Below, one piece after another: positions 18,177 to 27,570 of a stretch of DNA of 64,000 bases. A program made the position numbers and the translations under genes. This DNA comes from Mesorhizobium sp. LHD-90 (GTDB taxonomy: Bacteria > Pseudomonadota > Alphaproteobacteria > Rhizobiales > Rhizobiaceae): assembly GCF_030929505.1 (NCBI RefSeq), contig NZ_JAVFVV010000005.1:62001-126000 (forward strand), in the 5' to 3' direction. Each line of letters opens with the position of its first letter. Within the stretch, counting starts at the first letter, position 1. The notes beneath the pieces are model-generated. The model made no database searches. It was not told the origin of the DNA and was given only the letters and a program-made list of their open reading frames with translations.

Positions 18177-18569
18177 ATGACGTCCAAGTTTTTCTTGCCG
18201 ATAGCCGCAACACTGCTTTTCGCTCTGCCGGCAAACGCCGCGGATGAAATCTCGCTTGTCGGCAAATGGACCGGCCCGCGGGAACGCATCAGGCAAGAGG
18301 AAGGGTGGAAGGAAGGCCTGGCCACCTTGGTGATCACCGAGCAGAAGGGGCGAACCTTTACCGGTCATCTGGTCCGCGCGAACCCCAGTGGCGACCAGAC
18401 GGAGCCGCTATGGGGCGCGTTCACGCCAGGTGGCAGGCTGATTGTGGCCGCTGACGAGGAGGGCACTTATTCCTTCGACCTGGTCGATACGAAGACGCTC
18501 GATTTTTGCTACGCCGAATCCAGGCCGAAGGCGGCAGCGGTTTGCGCCAGGCTGACCCGCCAGCCTTGA
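18177..18569 (+). CDS. exported small beta-rich protein, unknown function
   Basis: 130 residues. A signal peptide (about 1-21, FFLPIAATLLFALPANA with cleavage before ADE) directs it to the periplasm. The mature part alternates strands: GKWTGP, LVITEQKGRTFTGHLV, LWGAFTPGGRLIVAADEEGTY. This recalls lipocalin/avidin-like small barrels. Two cysteines (FCYAE, AVCARL) may form a disulfide. GGGGGG lies before the ATG. It follows a 190-bp gap after the WYL regulator, so it is probably independent. Confidence 0.7.
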   Translation: MTSKFFLPIAATLLFALPANAADEISLVGKWTGPRERIRQEEGWKEGLATLVITEQKGRTFTGHLVRANPSGDQTEPLWGAFTPGGRLIVAADEEGTYSFDLVDTKTLDFCYAESRPKAAAVCARLTRQP

Positions 18570-18617
18570 TCGTCGAATGAGGGCGACGTGCTTGTGTGAG
18601 TAGATCGGTACAAATGA

Positions 18618-18654
18618 CCTGAAACGGACGAACGAAGCGCCCGCCCGTTTCAGC
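18618..18654. terminator. hairpin between convergent genes
   Basis: A 9-bp stem CTGAAACGG (18619-18627) / CCGTTTCAG (18645-18653) with a 17-base loop lies between the convergent ends of the exported protein and trcR. It has no clear T-run, so termination in either direction would be weak. Confidence 0.45.
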
Positions 18655-18664
18655 CGGTTACGAC

Positions 18665-19351
18665 CTATTCCTCGTCGTCGTCTTTCTTCTTCAGCGCCGA
18701 CAATTTTGCGAACACCGCATCGGCGTCGAGCTCATCGTCCTCGCTCTTCGGTTTGTCGACCGCCGGCGTAAGGCGCTCGGTCATCGATGCTGGTAGCAGC
18801 GTGTCGCCGGCCGGCGCAGGCGCCGGCTTGCCGGCCGAGGCGCGCTGCACCTCGATGTCGAGATCGATCTGCGAGCACAGGCCGAGCGTGACGGGGTCCA
18901 TCGGCTGCAGGTTGGCGGCGTTCCAGTGCTTGCGCTCGCGGATCTGCTCGATGGTCGACTTGGTGGTGCCGACCAGGCGCGAAATCTGCGCATCCTTGAG
19001 CTCCGGATGGTTGCGCACCAGCCACAAGATGGCGTTCGGGCGGTCCTGGCGCTTCGACAGCGGCGTGTAGCGAGGTGTGCGGCGTTTCGATTCCGGCACG
19101 CGCACTTTCGGGTCTGACAGGCGCAGGCGGTAGTTCGGGTCCTTTTCGGCGCGGGCGATCTCGTCGCGCGACAGTTGCCCGGTCATGATCGGGTCCATGC
19201 CCTTGATGCCTTGCGCGGACTCGCCGTCGGCGATCGCCTTCACTTCAAGCGGGTGCAGCGAGCAAAACTGGGCGATCTGGTCGAAGGAGAGCGCGGTGTT
19301 GTCGACCAGCCAGACGGCGGTCGCCTTGGGCATCAGCAGGGTGTTTGCCAT
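18665..19351 (-). CDS. trcR: cell cycle transcriptional regulator TrcR (DUF1013)
   Basis: 228 residues. The N terminus MANTLLMPKATAVWLVDNT and the central RPNAILWLVRNHPELKDAQI followed by RLVGTTKSTIEQIR match the DUF1013/TrcR family of alphaproteobacteria, which has helix-turn-helix-like segments and has been tied to cell-cycle transcription. The C terminus is acidic and low-complexity (KSEDDELDADAVF, KKKDDDEE). No regulatory site is evident upstream. Confidence 0.9.
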   Translation of the reverse strand: MANTLLMPKATAVWLVDNTALSFDQIAQFCSLHPLEVKAIADGESAQGIKGMDPIMTGQLSRDEIARAEKDPNYRLRLSDPKVRVPESKRRTPRYTPLSKRQDRPNAILWLVRNHPELKDAQISRLVGTTKSTIEQIRERKHWNAANLQPMDPVTLGLCSQIDLDIEVQRASAGKPAPAPAGDTLLPASMTERLTPAVDKPKSEDDELDADAVFAKLSALKKKDDDEE

Positions 19352-19496
19352 TACAGAATATCCTCTCGTTCGCCCGCGTCCCTAGCGCGGGCGGTGGTCA
19401 GAACCACCAATTTTGGGAAATCACCCGTCCTATAGCCGCTGCCGAGCGGAATCGCAACGAAAATGGCTTCGCCGAGGTTCCGCCGCGTCGTTTCGT

Positions 19497-19868
19497 TCAC
19501 TCCGGCTTTCTTTCGCTGAAACGGATCGAATTGCCGAACGGATCGATCACCGTCATCAGCCAGGCATTCCACGGCGCATCCTCGATACCGGGCCGCAAAT
19601 TGCGGTATTTCTTGCCGATCAGCTCGGCATGGAAGGCGCGCAGCCCGATGGTCTCGACGAAGACGGCGGAACCCGGAGTTGCGTCGCCATAATGCTCGCT
19701 GACGTGCAGCGACAGGCCGGCGCGCGACACCTGCATGTAGAGCGGCAGGTCCGGTGCGAAGCGATGCTCCCAGTCGACGGTGAAGCCGAGGAAGCCGACA
19801 TAGAATTCCTTGGCCTTGGCCTCGTCGAAGGACCGGAGGATCGGGATGGTTTTCGAGAATTCCGTCAT
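19497..19868 (-). CDS. glyoxalase superfamily (bleomycin-resistance-like) protein
   Basis: 123 residues, a single VOC-fold protein: IPILRSFDEAKAKEFYVGFL opens the first module and MTVIDPFGNSIRF closes the second. Proteins of this subgroup are annotated as bleomycin-binding or unknown. GGAGGA stands seven bases before the ATG. It is transcribed toward trcR with a 145-bp gap. It is not closely similar to the VOC protein at 16476, so this is not a local duplication. Confidence 0.85.
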   Translation of the reverse strand: MTEFSKTIPILRSFDEAKAKEFYVGFLGFTVDWEHRFAPDLPLYMQVSRAGLSLHVSEHYGDATPGSAVFVETIGLRAFHAELIGKKYRNLRPGIEDAPWNAWLMTVIDPFGNSIRFSERKPE

Positions 19869-20014
19869 CGGTCCTCCATGCCGCGCTCAAAGTTCGGCCC
19901 TCGGCGCCCGTCGACCTAGGACATTTCTTTCCCTTGCGATCACCTCAGCCAAAGGACGAAGGAAACGCTCCGGCTCCGACAGGCTCCCCGAATTTTCCGG
20001 CTGCTAGGCTCCGA

Positions 20015-21127
<1,113 letters not shown>

Positions 21128-21295
21128 GTCGTCGTCCCTGAATTGCTTGGAAAAACCGCCGTCTTGCTAGCGGCACGCGGTCACGCGCGCAAGGCGGAAA
21201 ACTTGGTGCACGGCCCTGGGAACGGCCACCTCGTTTACCCCTGGAGCAGTTTACGCCGCTTTGCCGGATACGACCTCAACGCATCAGCACGGCGC

Positions 21296-22132
21296 CTATT
21301 GCCGCCTTGCCATGAATGCCAGCTTTTCGAACAGATGCACGTCCTGCTCATTCTTCAGCAGCGCGCCGTGCAGTTTCGGCAGCATGTTCTTGGGGTCGGC
21401 GCGCAGATCCTCCGGCGCCACGTCGTCGGCCACCAACAGCCTGATCCAGTCCAGCGCCTCGGAGGTCGAGGGTTTTTTCTTCAGCCCCGGCACGTCGCGG
21501 ATCTCGTAGAACTGCGTGAGCGCTGCCCGCACCAAGGCTTGCTTGATGCCGGGATAATGCACGTCGACGATTCTTTGCAGCGTCTCGGCGTCGGGGAAAC
21601 GGATGTAATGGAAGAAGCAGCGGCGCAGGAACGCGTCCGGCAGTTCCTTCTCGTTGTTGGAGGTGATGATGACGATCGGCCGCTGGCGCGCCGAGATCGT
21701 CTCGCCGGTCTCGTAGACGAAGAACTCCATGCGGTCGAGTTCCTGCAACAGGTCGTTGGGGAACTCGATGTCGGCCTTGTCGATCTCGTCGATCAGCAGC
21801 ACGACCTTGCGGTCGGCCGAAAACGCATCCCACAGCTTTCCGCGCTTGATGTAGTTGTGGATGTCGTTGAAGCGGGTATCGCCGAGCTGGCTGTCGCGCA
21901 GCCGGCTGACGGCGTCGTATTCGTAAAGGCCCTGCTGCGCCTTGGTGGTGGATTTCACGTTCCACTCGATCAGGTCGAGGCCGAGGGCGGCCGCCACCTG
22001 CCGCGCCAGTTCGGTCTTGCCGGTGCCCGGCTCGCCCTTGACCAGCAGCGGCCGCTCCAGCGCGATCGCCGCGTTGACGGCCACCATCAGGTCCTTGTCG
22101 GCGACATAGGCCGCCGTTCCTTCGAAGCGCAT
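21296..22132 (-). CDS. MoxR-family AAA+ ATPase
   Basis: 278 residues from the ATG at 22132, chosen for GGAAGGAA just upstream; the frame extends 51 bases further without support. Walker A is GEPGTGKTE near residue 35, Walker B is VVLLIDEIDKADIEF, and sensor-1 is PIVIITSNNEKELPDAFLRR. MoxR ATPases act as chaperones that insert metal cofactors or assemble complexes, normally with a von Willebrand factor A partner encoded next to them. Here the next gene on the strand is leuB, so the partner must lie elsewhere. Confidence 0.92.
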   Translation of the reverse strand: MRFEGTAAYVADKDLMVAVNAAIALERPLLVKGEPGTGKTELARQVAAALGLDLIEWNVKSTTKAQQGLYEYDAVSRLRDSQLGDTRFNDIHNYIKRGKLWDAFSADRKVVLLIDEIDKADIEFPNDLLQELDRMEFFVYETGETISARQRPIVIITSNNEKELPDAFLRRCFFHYIRFPDAETLQRIVDVHYPGIKQALVRAALTQFYEIRDVPGLKKKPSTSEALDWIRLLVADDVAPEDLRADPKNMLPKLHGALLKNEQDVHLFEKLAFMARRQ

Positions 22133-22217
22133 GCACGTTCCTTCCGGCCGATCGTTCCAAACGGTGCATAAGTACGGATACACGGACGCGCAAGCAGCGC
22201 TTTGCCCAAGATGGCAC

Positions 22218-22246
22218 TGGCAGGCGGCGACGTGCCGGCTTATATT
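22218..22246 (+). promoter_or_regulatory. sigma-70-type promoter of the predicted 6S RNA
   Basis: A good -10 hexamer TATATT at 22241-22246 is spaced 17 bases from TGGCAG at 22218-22223, a weak -35. It would start transcription at about 22252-22253, exactly where the closing stem of the predicted RNA begins. Confidence 0.55.
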
Positions 22247-22251
22247 CGCTT

Positions 22252-22413
22252 CCGACGGTCTGGGCTTCGCGGCAGGAGAGACATTTCCCCGGGGCCTTAT
22301 CGATCTCGAAGGGAGCTGTCCCTGGCCGGACCCGTGGGTTCGGACACACGGCGCCCACCTACTTTGTAGGTTCCCGGGATCGACTTCTTCACCGGTTGCC
22401 TGGATCGTCGCTT
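22252..22413 (+). ncRNA. ssrS: predicted 6S RNA
   Basis: About 160 nt with the layout of 6S RNA. A closing stem pairs 22253-22265 with 22398-22410 at all 13 positions (three G-U). An open central bubble follows, then CGATC/GATCG and GGGA/TCCC helices (22291-22304 with 22372-22383), and apical hairpins including ACCTAC-TTT-GTAGGT. The stretches near GGGAGCTGTCC and GTAGGTTCCCGGGATC resemble, from memory, alphaproteobacterial 6S RNA. 6S RNA mimics an open promoter and sequesters sigma-70 polymerase in slow growth. It lies between divergent moxR and xthA with its own promoter. The ends are estimates, and the assignment rests on structure, not on a covariance search. Confidence 0.65.
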
Positions 22414-22500
22414 TCCCTTTCCCACCAGACGGTGATCGCGCGGACTTGCCATCCGGACGTCTGGCTGCCAGTTTGCCGCGCCTTTCCTCCGGATTTTTGC

Positions 22501-23307
22501 ATGCCGCTCAAGATCGCCACCTGGAACATCAATTCCGTCCGCCTGCGCATGCCGATCGTCGAGCGCTTCCTGATCGAACACCAGCCCGACGTGCTCTGCC
22601 TGCAGGAGACAAAATGCCCGGACGACCAGTTTCCCTCCGCCGCGTTCCGGAAACTTGGCTACGAGCATTTGGCGATCAGCGGCCAGAAGGGCTACCACGG
22701 CGTCGCCACCGTGGCGCGCCGGCCGATCGAAATCGTCGACCGCCGCCGCTTCTGCGACATGCAGGATTGCCGGCATATTTCCGTGCGTTTCCCGGCAGGC
22801 GGAAAATCGCTGCTGTTGCACAATTTCTACGTCCCGGCCGGCGGCGACGAGCCCGATCCGGTCATCAACTGGAAGTTCAAGCACAAGCTCGACTTCGTTG
22901 CCGAGATGAACGCGGTGCGCGCCGAGGCCGGCGACGCCGCCGGCTCGATCCTGGTCGGCGATCTCAACATCGCGCCGCTGGAGCATGACGTCTGGTCGCA
23001 CAAGCAGTTGCTCAACGTCGTCAGCCACACGCCGGTCGAGACCGAGAATTTCGAGGCGATGCGCAAGGCCGGCGACTGGGTCGACCTGATGCGCCACAAC
23101 GTGCCTTATGAACAAAAACTCTACACCTGGTGGAGCTATCGGGCGCAAGACTGGGAAGCGTCGAACCGCGGCCGGCGGCTCGACCACGTCTGGTCGTCGC
23201 CGAACCTTTTGCCCGCCTTCAAGGGATACGAGATCTTGCGCGCCGCGCGCGGCTGGGACCGTCCGTCCGACCACGTGCCGGTGATCGCGCGCTTCGATCT
23301 GGAGTGA
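22501..23307 (+). CDS. xthA: exodeoxyribonuclease III
   Basis: 268 residues. The class II AP-endonuclease motifs are in order: WNINSVR (residues 8-14), LQETK with the metal-binding Glu, the catalytic tyrosine region NFYVPAGGDEPD, VGDLNIAP, RGRRLDHVW and the terminal RPSDHVPV. It cuts DNA at abasic sites and trims 3' ends in base-excision repair. The ATG at 22501 is taken because the family starts at KIATWNINS; the frame is open upstream to 22396 but without similarity. Confidence 0.96.
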   Translation: MPLKIATWNINSVRLRMPIVERFLIEHQPDVLCLQETKCPDDQFPSAAFRKLGYEHLAISGQKGYHGVATVARRPIEIVDRRRFCDMQDCRHISVRFPAGGKSLLLHNFYVPAGGDEPDPVINWKFKHKLDFVAEMNAVRAEAGDAAGSILVGDLNIAPLEHDVWSHKQLLNVVSHTPVETENFEAMRKAGDWVDLMRHNVPYEQKLYTWWSYRAQDWEASNRGRRLDHVWSSPNLLPAFKGYEILRAARGWDRPSDHVPVIARFDLE

Positions 23308-23324
23308 GCCACCGGAGGGCGAAC

Positions 23325-23780
23325 CTACTCTCCAAACCTCGGCGCAAGCCCCTCGATCTGCTCGATCAGCGCCAAAAAGTCCGCCTGGATGCGCCGCAAC
23401 AGCACCGCCGCCGTATCCGGATATTCTTCCAGGATGCGCCGGAACGTGCGCCGGCTCAGCCGCAGCAGTTCGGTGTCGGCGCGGGCTTCGGCGCTGGTCA
23501 GCCGTCGGGTATCGGCGATCAGCGCCAGCTCGCCGATCATCGCGCCCGTTCCCGCGATCGCCACCGGCCGGCGTTCGTCATCGTCCTCGCGGAACAGACT
23601 GATCGACCCCCGGACGACGACATAGGCGGCGTCGGCCTCGTCGTCCTCGCGAAACAGCCTTCTGCCATTGGGCAAAGTGACCTGCTCGGCGCCGAAGGCG
23701 AGCAGGCGCAATTGCTCGGCGGTGAAGCCCTCAAACAGCCTCACGCCGGACAGGATGCGAATATCGTCATCCAGCGCCAT
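23325..23780 (-). CDS. cyclic-nucleotide-binding-domain protein (Crp-like, no HTH)
   Basis: 151 residues, nearly all one cNMP-binding beta barrel: ALDDDIRILSGVRLFEGFT, then FREDDEADAAYVVVRGSI and the phosphate-cassette region GAMIGELALIADTRRLTSA. No DNA-binding helix-turn-helix follows; the C-terminal 35 residues form the usual helices (TFRRILEEYPDTAAVLLRRI). It therefore probably relays a cyclic nucleotide or other ligand signal to a partner protein. It converges on xthA with a 17-bp gap and lies just downstream of the CenR-like gene, with a 61-bp gap. Confidence 0.88.
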   Translation of the reverse strand: MALDDDIRILSGVRLFEGFTAEQLRLLAFGAEQVTLPNGRRLFREDDEADAAYVVVRGSISLFREDDDERRPVAIAGTGAMIGELALIADTRRLTSAEARADTELLRLSRRTFRRILEEYPDTAAVLLRRIQADFLALIEQIEGLAPRFGE

Positions 23781-23841
23781 CCGGTCCCCGATTCGCTGGC
23801 CGGCTCACACTCCCCGAGGCAGCCCCCACCGCCTCCACCGG

Positions 23842-24525
23842 TCAGGGAACCAGCTTGTAACCGCCGCTTTCTGTCACAAGAATTTCAGCATTGGAAGGAT
23901 CGCGCTCGATCTTCTGGCGCAAGCGGTAGACGTGGGTCTCCAGCGTGTGCGTGGTCACGCCCGAATTGTAGCCCCATACTTCCTCAAGCAGCACGTCGCG
24001 GGTGACGACCTTTTCGCCGGCCCGGTAAAGATATTTGATGATCGAGGCCTCCTTTTCCGTTAGCCGCACTTTTGCGCCCTTCTGGTCGAGCAGCAGCTTC
24101 TGGCTGGGCTTGAAGGTGTAGGGGCCAACGGAGAAGGTTGCGTCCTCGCTCTGCTCGTGCTGGCGAAGCTGTGCGCGGATGCGCGCGAGCAGCACGGCGA
24201 AGCGGAAGGGTTTCGTCACATAGTCGTTGGCGCCGGCTTCCAGCCCGAGGATCGTGTCGGAATCGGTGTCGTGGCCGGTCAGCATGATGATCGGCGCCTT
24301 GTAGCCGCCCTTGCGCAGCAGTTTTACCGCCTCGCGGCCATCCATGTCGGGCAGGCCTACGTCCATGATAAGCAGGTCGACCATGCCGCCGCGCGCCACG
24401 GCGATCCCCTTGCCGGCCGTCGCTTCCTGCAGCACGTCGAATTCTTCGTAGAGCGACAATTGCTCGACGAGCGTGCCGCGAAGGTCGTCATCATCGTCGA
24501 CGATCAGGATGGTGCGTGATGTCAT
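23842..24525 (-). CDS. cenR: OmpR-family response regulator, CenR/OtpR-like
   Basis: 227 residues. The receiver domain (about 3-118) shows the acidic pocket VDDDDD, the phospho-acceptor Asp in LIMDVGLPDMDG, Thr in MLTGHD and Lys in VTKPFRF. A winged-helix DNA-binding domain follows (about 130-226, TEKEASIIKYLYRAGEKVV, ETHVYRLRQKIE). The opening RTILIVDDDDDLRGTLVEQL is close to CenR of Caulobacter and OtpR of Brucella, essential regulators of the cell envelope. No histidine kinase is adjacent, as for CenR. It is divergent from an L,D-transpeptidase gene, which fits an envelope role. Family assignment is firm, the CenR label less so. Confidence 0.88.
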   Translation of the reverse strand: MTSRTILIVDDDDDLRGTLVEQLSLYEEFDVLQEATAGKGIAVARGGMVDLLIMDVGLPDMDGREAVKLLRKGGYKAPIIMLTGHDTDSDTILGLEAGANDYVTKPFRFAVLLARIRAQLRQHEQSEDATFSVGPYTFKPSQKLLLDQKGAKVRLTEKEASIIKYLYRAGEKVVTRDVLLEEVWGYNSGVTTHTLETHVYRLRQKIERDPSNAEILVTESGGYKLVP

Positions 24526-24626
24526 GGTCCAATCCGTTGTCCTGCAACCATAATTCGGGTTGACCGCCGCCCGTTTATGCGGAACCTGCGCCGACAACCA
24601 GCCTGATCACGGTGATTTGTCGGCGC

Positions 24627-25205
24627 ATGCGATCATACTCCAAAAAACGTGAGCGCAAGCAGTCATTTGGGACGAGAGGGGCAGGGCTGATCCGGCTGGT
24701 GGTGCGCGCCCGGCCCGGCGTGCCGACGCAAGGGTTCTTGCAGGCCGGCCAAACCGTCTTTCCCTGCGCACTGGGGCGCGGCGGCATTTCCGCCAACAAG
24801 CGCGAGGGCGACGGCGCGACGCCGCTGGGGGCGATGCGCCTGCTCGGCGGCTATTTCCGCAACGACCATGTCCGCATCGGCGGCACGCCCTTGACGATGG
24901 AGGCGATTCGCGCCGACCTCGGCTGGTGCGAAGTGCCGGACGACCGCAACTACAACCGCCCGGTCAAGATGCCTTATGCGGCCAGCCACGAAACCATGCG
25001 GCGCACCGATCCACTTTACGATTATTGCATTGTGCTCGACTGGAATATTTCACCGCGACGGCGCGGCCGTGGCAGCGCCATCTTTTTCCATCTCGCCCGG
25101 CCGGGTTTTTCGCCGACGCAAGGCTGCGTAGCGGTGACCGCGCAGGTCATGGCGCGGCTTCTGCCGCACCTGTCGCGTCGCACGGTGCTGGAAGTGCGGC
25201 GCTGA
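24627..25205 (+). CDS. L,D-transpeptidase (YkuD domain)
   Basis: 192 residues. The catalytic core is in FFHLARPGFSPTQGCVAVT: the His and the Cys of the H-x(n)-S-x-G-C pattern typical of YkuD/ErfK domains. Such enzymes make 3-3 crosslinks in peptidoglycan or attach lipoproteins. The N terminus is basic and lacks an obvious signal peptide, and no LysM domain is present. The ATG at 24627 is chosen over an upstream GTG at 24612. It is divergent from cenR, and a shared 101-bp intergenic region would allow common control of envelope functions. Confidence 0.88.
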   Translation: MRSYSKKRERKQSFGTRGAGLIRLVVRARPGVPTQGFLQAGQTVFPCALGRGGISANKREGDGATPLGAMRLLGGYFRNDHVRIGGTPLTMEAIRADLGWCEVPDDRNYNRPVKMPYAASHETMRRTDPLYDYCIVLDWNISPRRRGRGSAIFFHLARPGFSPTQGCVAVTAQVMARLLPHLSRRTVLEVRR

Positions 25206-25249
25206 TCCGGCGCCACGACCGCCGGGAAGCCGGCCGGCCAAAAAAGCCG

Positions 25250-26365
25250 TCACGGGCTGAAGATCAGCACCAGGAACACGAAGAACACCGACAGGTGCAC
25301 CGCGCCTTCCAGCATGGTCGTGCGCGTCCCGGTGAACGTCAGCGTCGAAAGCAGCAGCGTCATCGCCAGGACGACCATGTTGGCGGCCGAGAGCCCTAGG
25401 ATCACCGGCTGGCCCGTCAGCAGGCCGATCCCGAGGACCGCCGGCACGGTCAGTCCGAGTGTCGAGGTGGCGGCGCCGAGGCACAGGTTGATGGCGCGCT
25501 GCATCTGGTTGGCGGTGATGGCCCTCAGCGCCGCGATGCATTCCGGCGTGAACACCACCATGGCGATCAGGACGCCGCCCAGCGCCGCCGGCGCGCCCAG
25601 CCGCGCGATGCCGTAATCCAGGACAGTCGCCAGGCTCTTGGCCAGGATCACGATCGGCAGGATGTTGGCGAGAAGCAGCACGACATGGACCATGTTGGAG
25701 CCGCCTGCCGGGGGATGGTGCCCGGCCTCCGTCCTGTCGGCATCCTGCTCGTCCTTCTCGTCTACCGGCTCCTGGAAGAAACCGCTGTGCCGGCCGATCT
25801 GCAATACCAGGAACGCGCCATAGAGGCCGATCGTGAACAGCGAGAACATCGCTGCCTGCGCGGTGCTCAGGGTACCCTCGTTCGTGGAAGTGGTGAAGTT
25901 CGGCAGGATTAGCGGAATGACCGTCAGCGGAATGATGATCGCAAGATAGGAGGATGCGCCCTTGAGGTTGTAACGTTGCGAAAAATGCCGGAACCCCCCG
26001 ATCAGAAGCCCGACCCCGACCACGCCGTTCAGAACGATCATGAGCACCGCGAACATCGTGTCGCGGCCGAGCGTCGGGGCGCCCTTGGCCCCCAGCATGA
26101 CCGCGGAGATCAGGGCGACCTCGATGATCACGATCGCAAGTGTGAGGATGAGCGTGCCGAACGGCTCGCCAAGACGATGCGCCAGTTCCTCGGCCTCGTG
26201 GACGACGCCGAAGGCCGACCAGACGATAACGCCCAGCAGCGAGGCGAACACCAGCAGCGACGGCACGACCGGCCCGAGTTGACCCAGGAGTTGCGCGCCG
26301 AAAAGCTGGAACGCCACAACCGCGGCCCAGGAAACGACGAGACGGAGGATCATCGACTTCTGCAT
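25250..26365 (-). CDS. chaA: calcium/proton antiporter ChaA-like
   Basis: 371 residues with about eleven membrane helices in two homologous halves (CaCA superfamily). Acidic alpha-motifs are seen in GEPFGTLILTLAIVIIEVAL (first half) and VFTPECIAALRAITANQMQR (second half). A charged, His-containing loop near 200-225 (EPVDEKDEQDADRTEAGHHP) separates them, as in ChaA. It exports Ca2+, Na+ or K+ for protons across the inner membrane, most useful at alkaline pH. It converges on the transpeptidase gene. Confidence 0.92.
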   Translation of the reverse strand: MQKSMILRLVVSWAAVVAFQLFGAQLLGQLGPVVPSLLVFASLLGVIVWSAFGVVHEAEELAHRLGEPFGTLILTLAIVIIEVALISAVMLGAKGAPTLGRDTMFAVLMIVLNGVVGVGLLIGGFRHFSQRYNLKGASSYLAIIIPLTVIPLILPNFTTSTNEGTLSTAQAAMFSLFTIGLYGAFLVLQIGRHSGFFQEPVDEKDEQDADRTEAGHHPPAGGSNMVHVVLLLANILPIVILAKSLATVLDYGIARLGAPAALGGVLIAMVVFTPECIAALRAITANQMQRAINLCLGAATSTLGLTVPAVLGIGLLTGQPVILGLSAANMVVLAMTLLLSTLTFTGTRTTMLEGAVHLSVFFVFLVLIFSP

Positions 26366-26543
26366 GGCTCATATAGGACCCAATTCTCGCCTATGCATCC
26401 CGAAAAGCGGCGTTCGCGCCCCTGCGACATCGACGCCGATCGGCGGCGGGCGCCTCCGCTGAGCCGATGTCGCGAGCGGAGCCGTATCGGCTGGCGAAAA
26501 ATGAGGTGCAGCATGAAGGTGTGCGATCTCATTTTATGCCTAG

Positions 26544-27362
26544 GGTCTGTTGATATTCATCTGGAGTTTATGACGGCAGCGGCGAGATGGATGATGGCAT
26601 TGAAGCTCTGGTCGGTTTTGTCGGCGCGCATGGCGATGCGTTTGAACTCTTTGAGTTTGCAGAAGAAATTCTCGATGAGATGACGCCATTTGTAGATCTC
26701 GGCATCGATCGGAAGCGGCTTTGTCCGGCGCGGATGCTGGGAGATGACGATCTTGGCGCCACGCTCGTTGAGATCGGCGATGATGCTGTTGCTGTCGAAC
26801 GCCTTGTCGGCGATCAGGGCGCCGAAGCAGAGGTCGTCGATGAGCGGCTCGACGCCGACCGTATCGAAGCGCTGGCCCGGCAGCAGGATGAAGCGCACGA
26901 GATTGCCCAGCGCGTCGGTCAACGCCAGGATTTTGGTGATCATGCCGCCCTTGGAGCGGCCTATGGCCTGGCTTTGAGTCCCCCTTTTGCGCCCTGGCCG
27001 TGGCGGTGGACCTTGACGATGGTGGCGTCGACCATGGCGTATTCCATGTCCGGCCCGTCCGAGCAAGCCTCGAAAAGCCAAATGAAAACCTCGGCTTTGA
27101 CCCAGTTGCGATATCGCGTGAAGACGCTGTTCCACTTGCCGAAGAAAGCCGGAAGGTCACGCCACGGGCTTCCGGTCCGCACTACCCAAAGCACCGCCTC
27201 GACGAACAGCCGATTGTCATCCCCACTTCGCCCGGGGTCCGTCGGCTTACCCAGACAATGCGGTTCCATCTTTGCCCACTGGGCGTTCGTCAATACGAAT
27301 CGTTCCATCCAAAGCTTGAATCATGACCAAGCCAAACATGGAATCCTGAATATCAACAGACC
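26544..27362 (-). mobile_element. complete IS5-family insertion sequence (IS427-like)
   Basis: 819 bp bounded by a perfect 16-bp terminal inverted repeat, GGTCTGTTGATATTCA at 26544-26559 and its complement at 27347-27362. CTAG stands at both flanks (26540-26543 and 27363-27366), the target duplication expected for this group. The transposase is read on the minus strand in two overlapping frames. It lies between chaA and the amino-acid transporter genes and does not break a recognisable gene. Intact ends and frames suggest a recent insertion. Confidence 0.92.
26557..27308 (-). CDS. IS5-family transposase, two frames joined by -1 frameshift
   Basis: The first frame (26961-27308, 115 residues, MERFVLTNAQWAKMEPH...) holds the DUF4096-like N-terminal domain and the first catalytic Asp in MVDATIVKVHRHG. 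The second frame continues from the overlap to 26557 with the second Asp in LIADKAFDSN and the Glu in HLIENFFCKLKEFKR, completing the DDE triad. Frame two is -1 to frame one. The change can occur at the GCA-AAA-GGG run just before the first frame's stop, where a Lys tRNA can re-pair on AAAA. Together they give about 250 residues. Confidence 0.88.
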
Positions 27363-27570
27363 CTAGTCCGAAGGGCGGGTGCGCGTGCGATCGACCCGCT
27401 GGCAGGCCGTGCGGCGCGATAACATTTCCGGCTTCCGCGCAGTCACGACAAAAAATCCCAAGGCGATCAGGTTGCCGGGAGCGGGGCTGGCTTGAATCGT
27501 ATGCACGGCCCGCTAAAGTCGCGCAAAACGCCGGTCACGCTCACGTGCGGCGGCTGCCCAGGAGTGCGTC

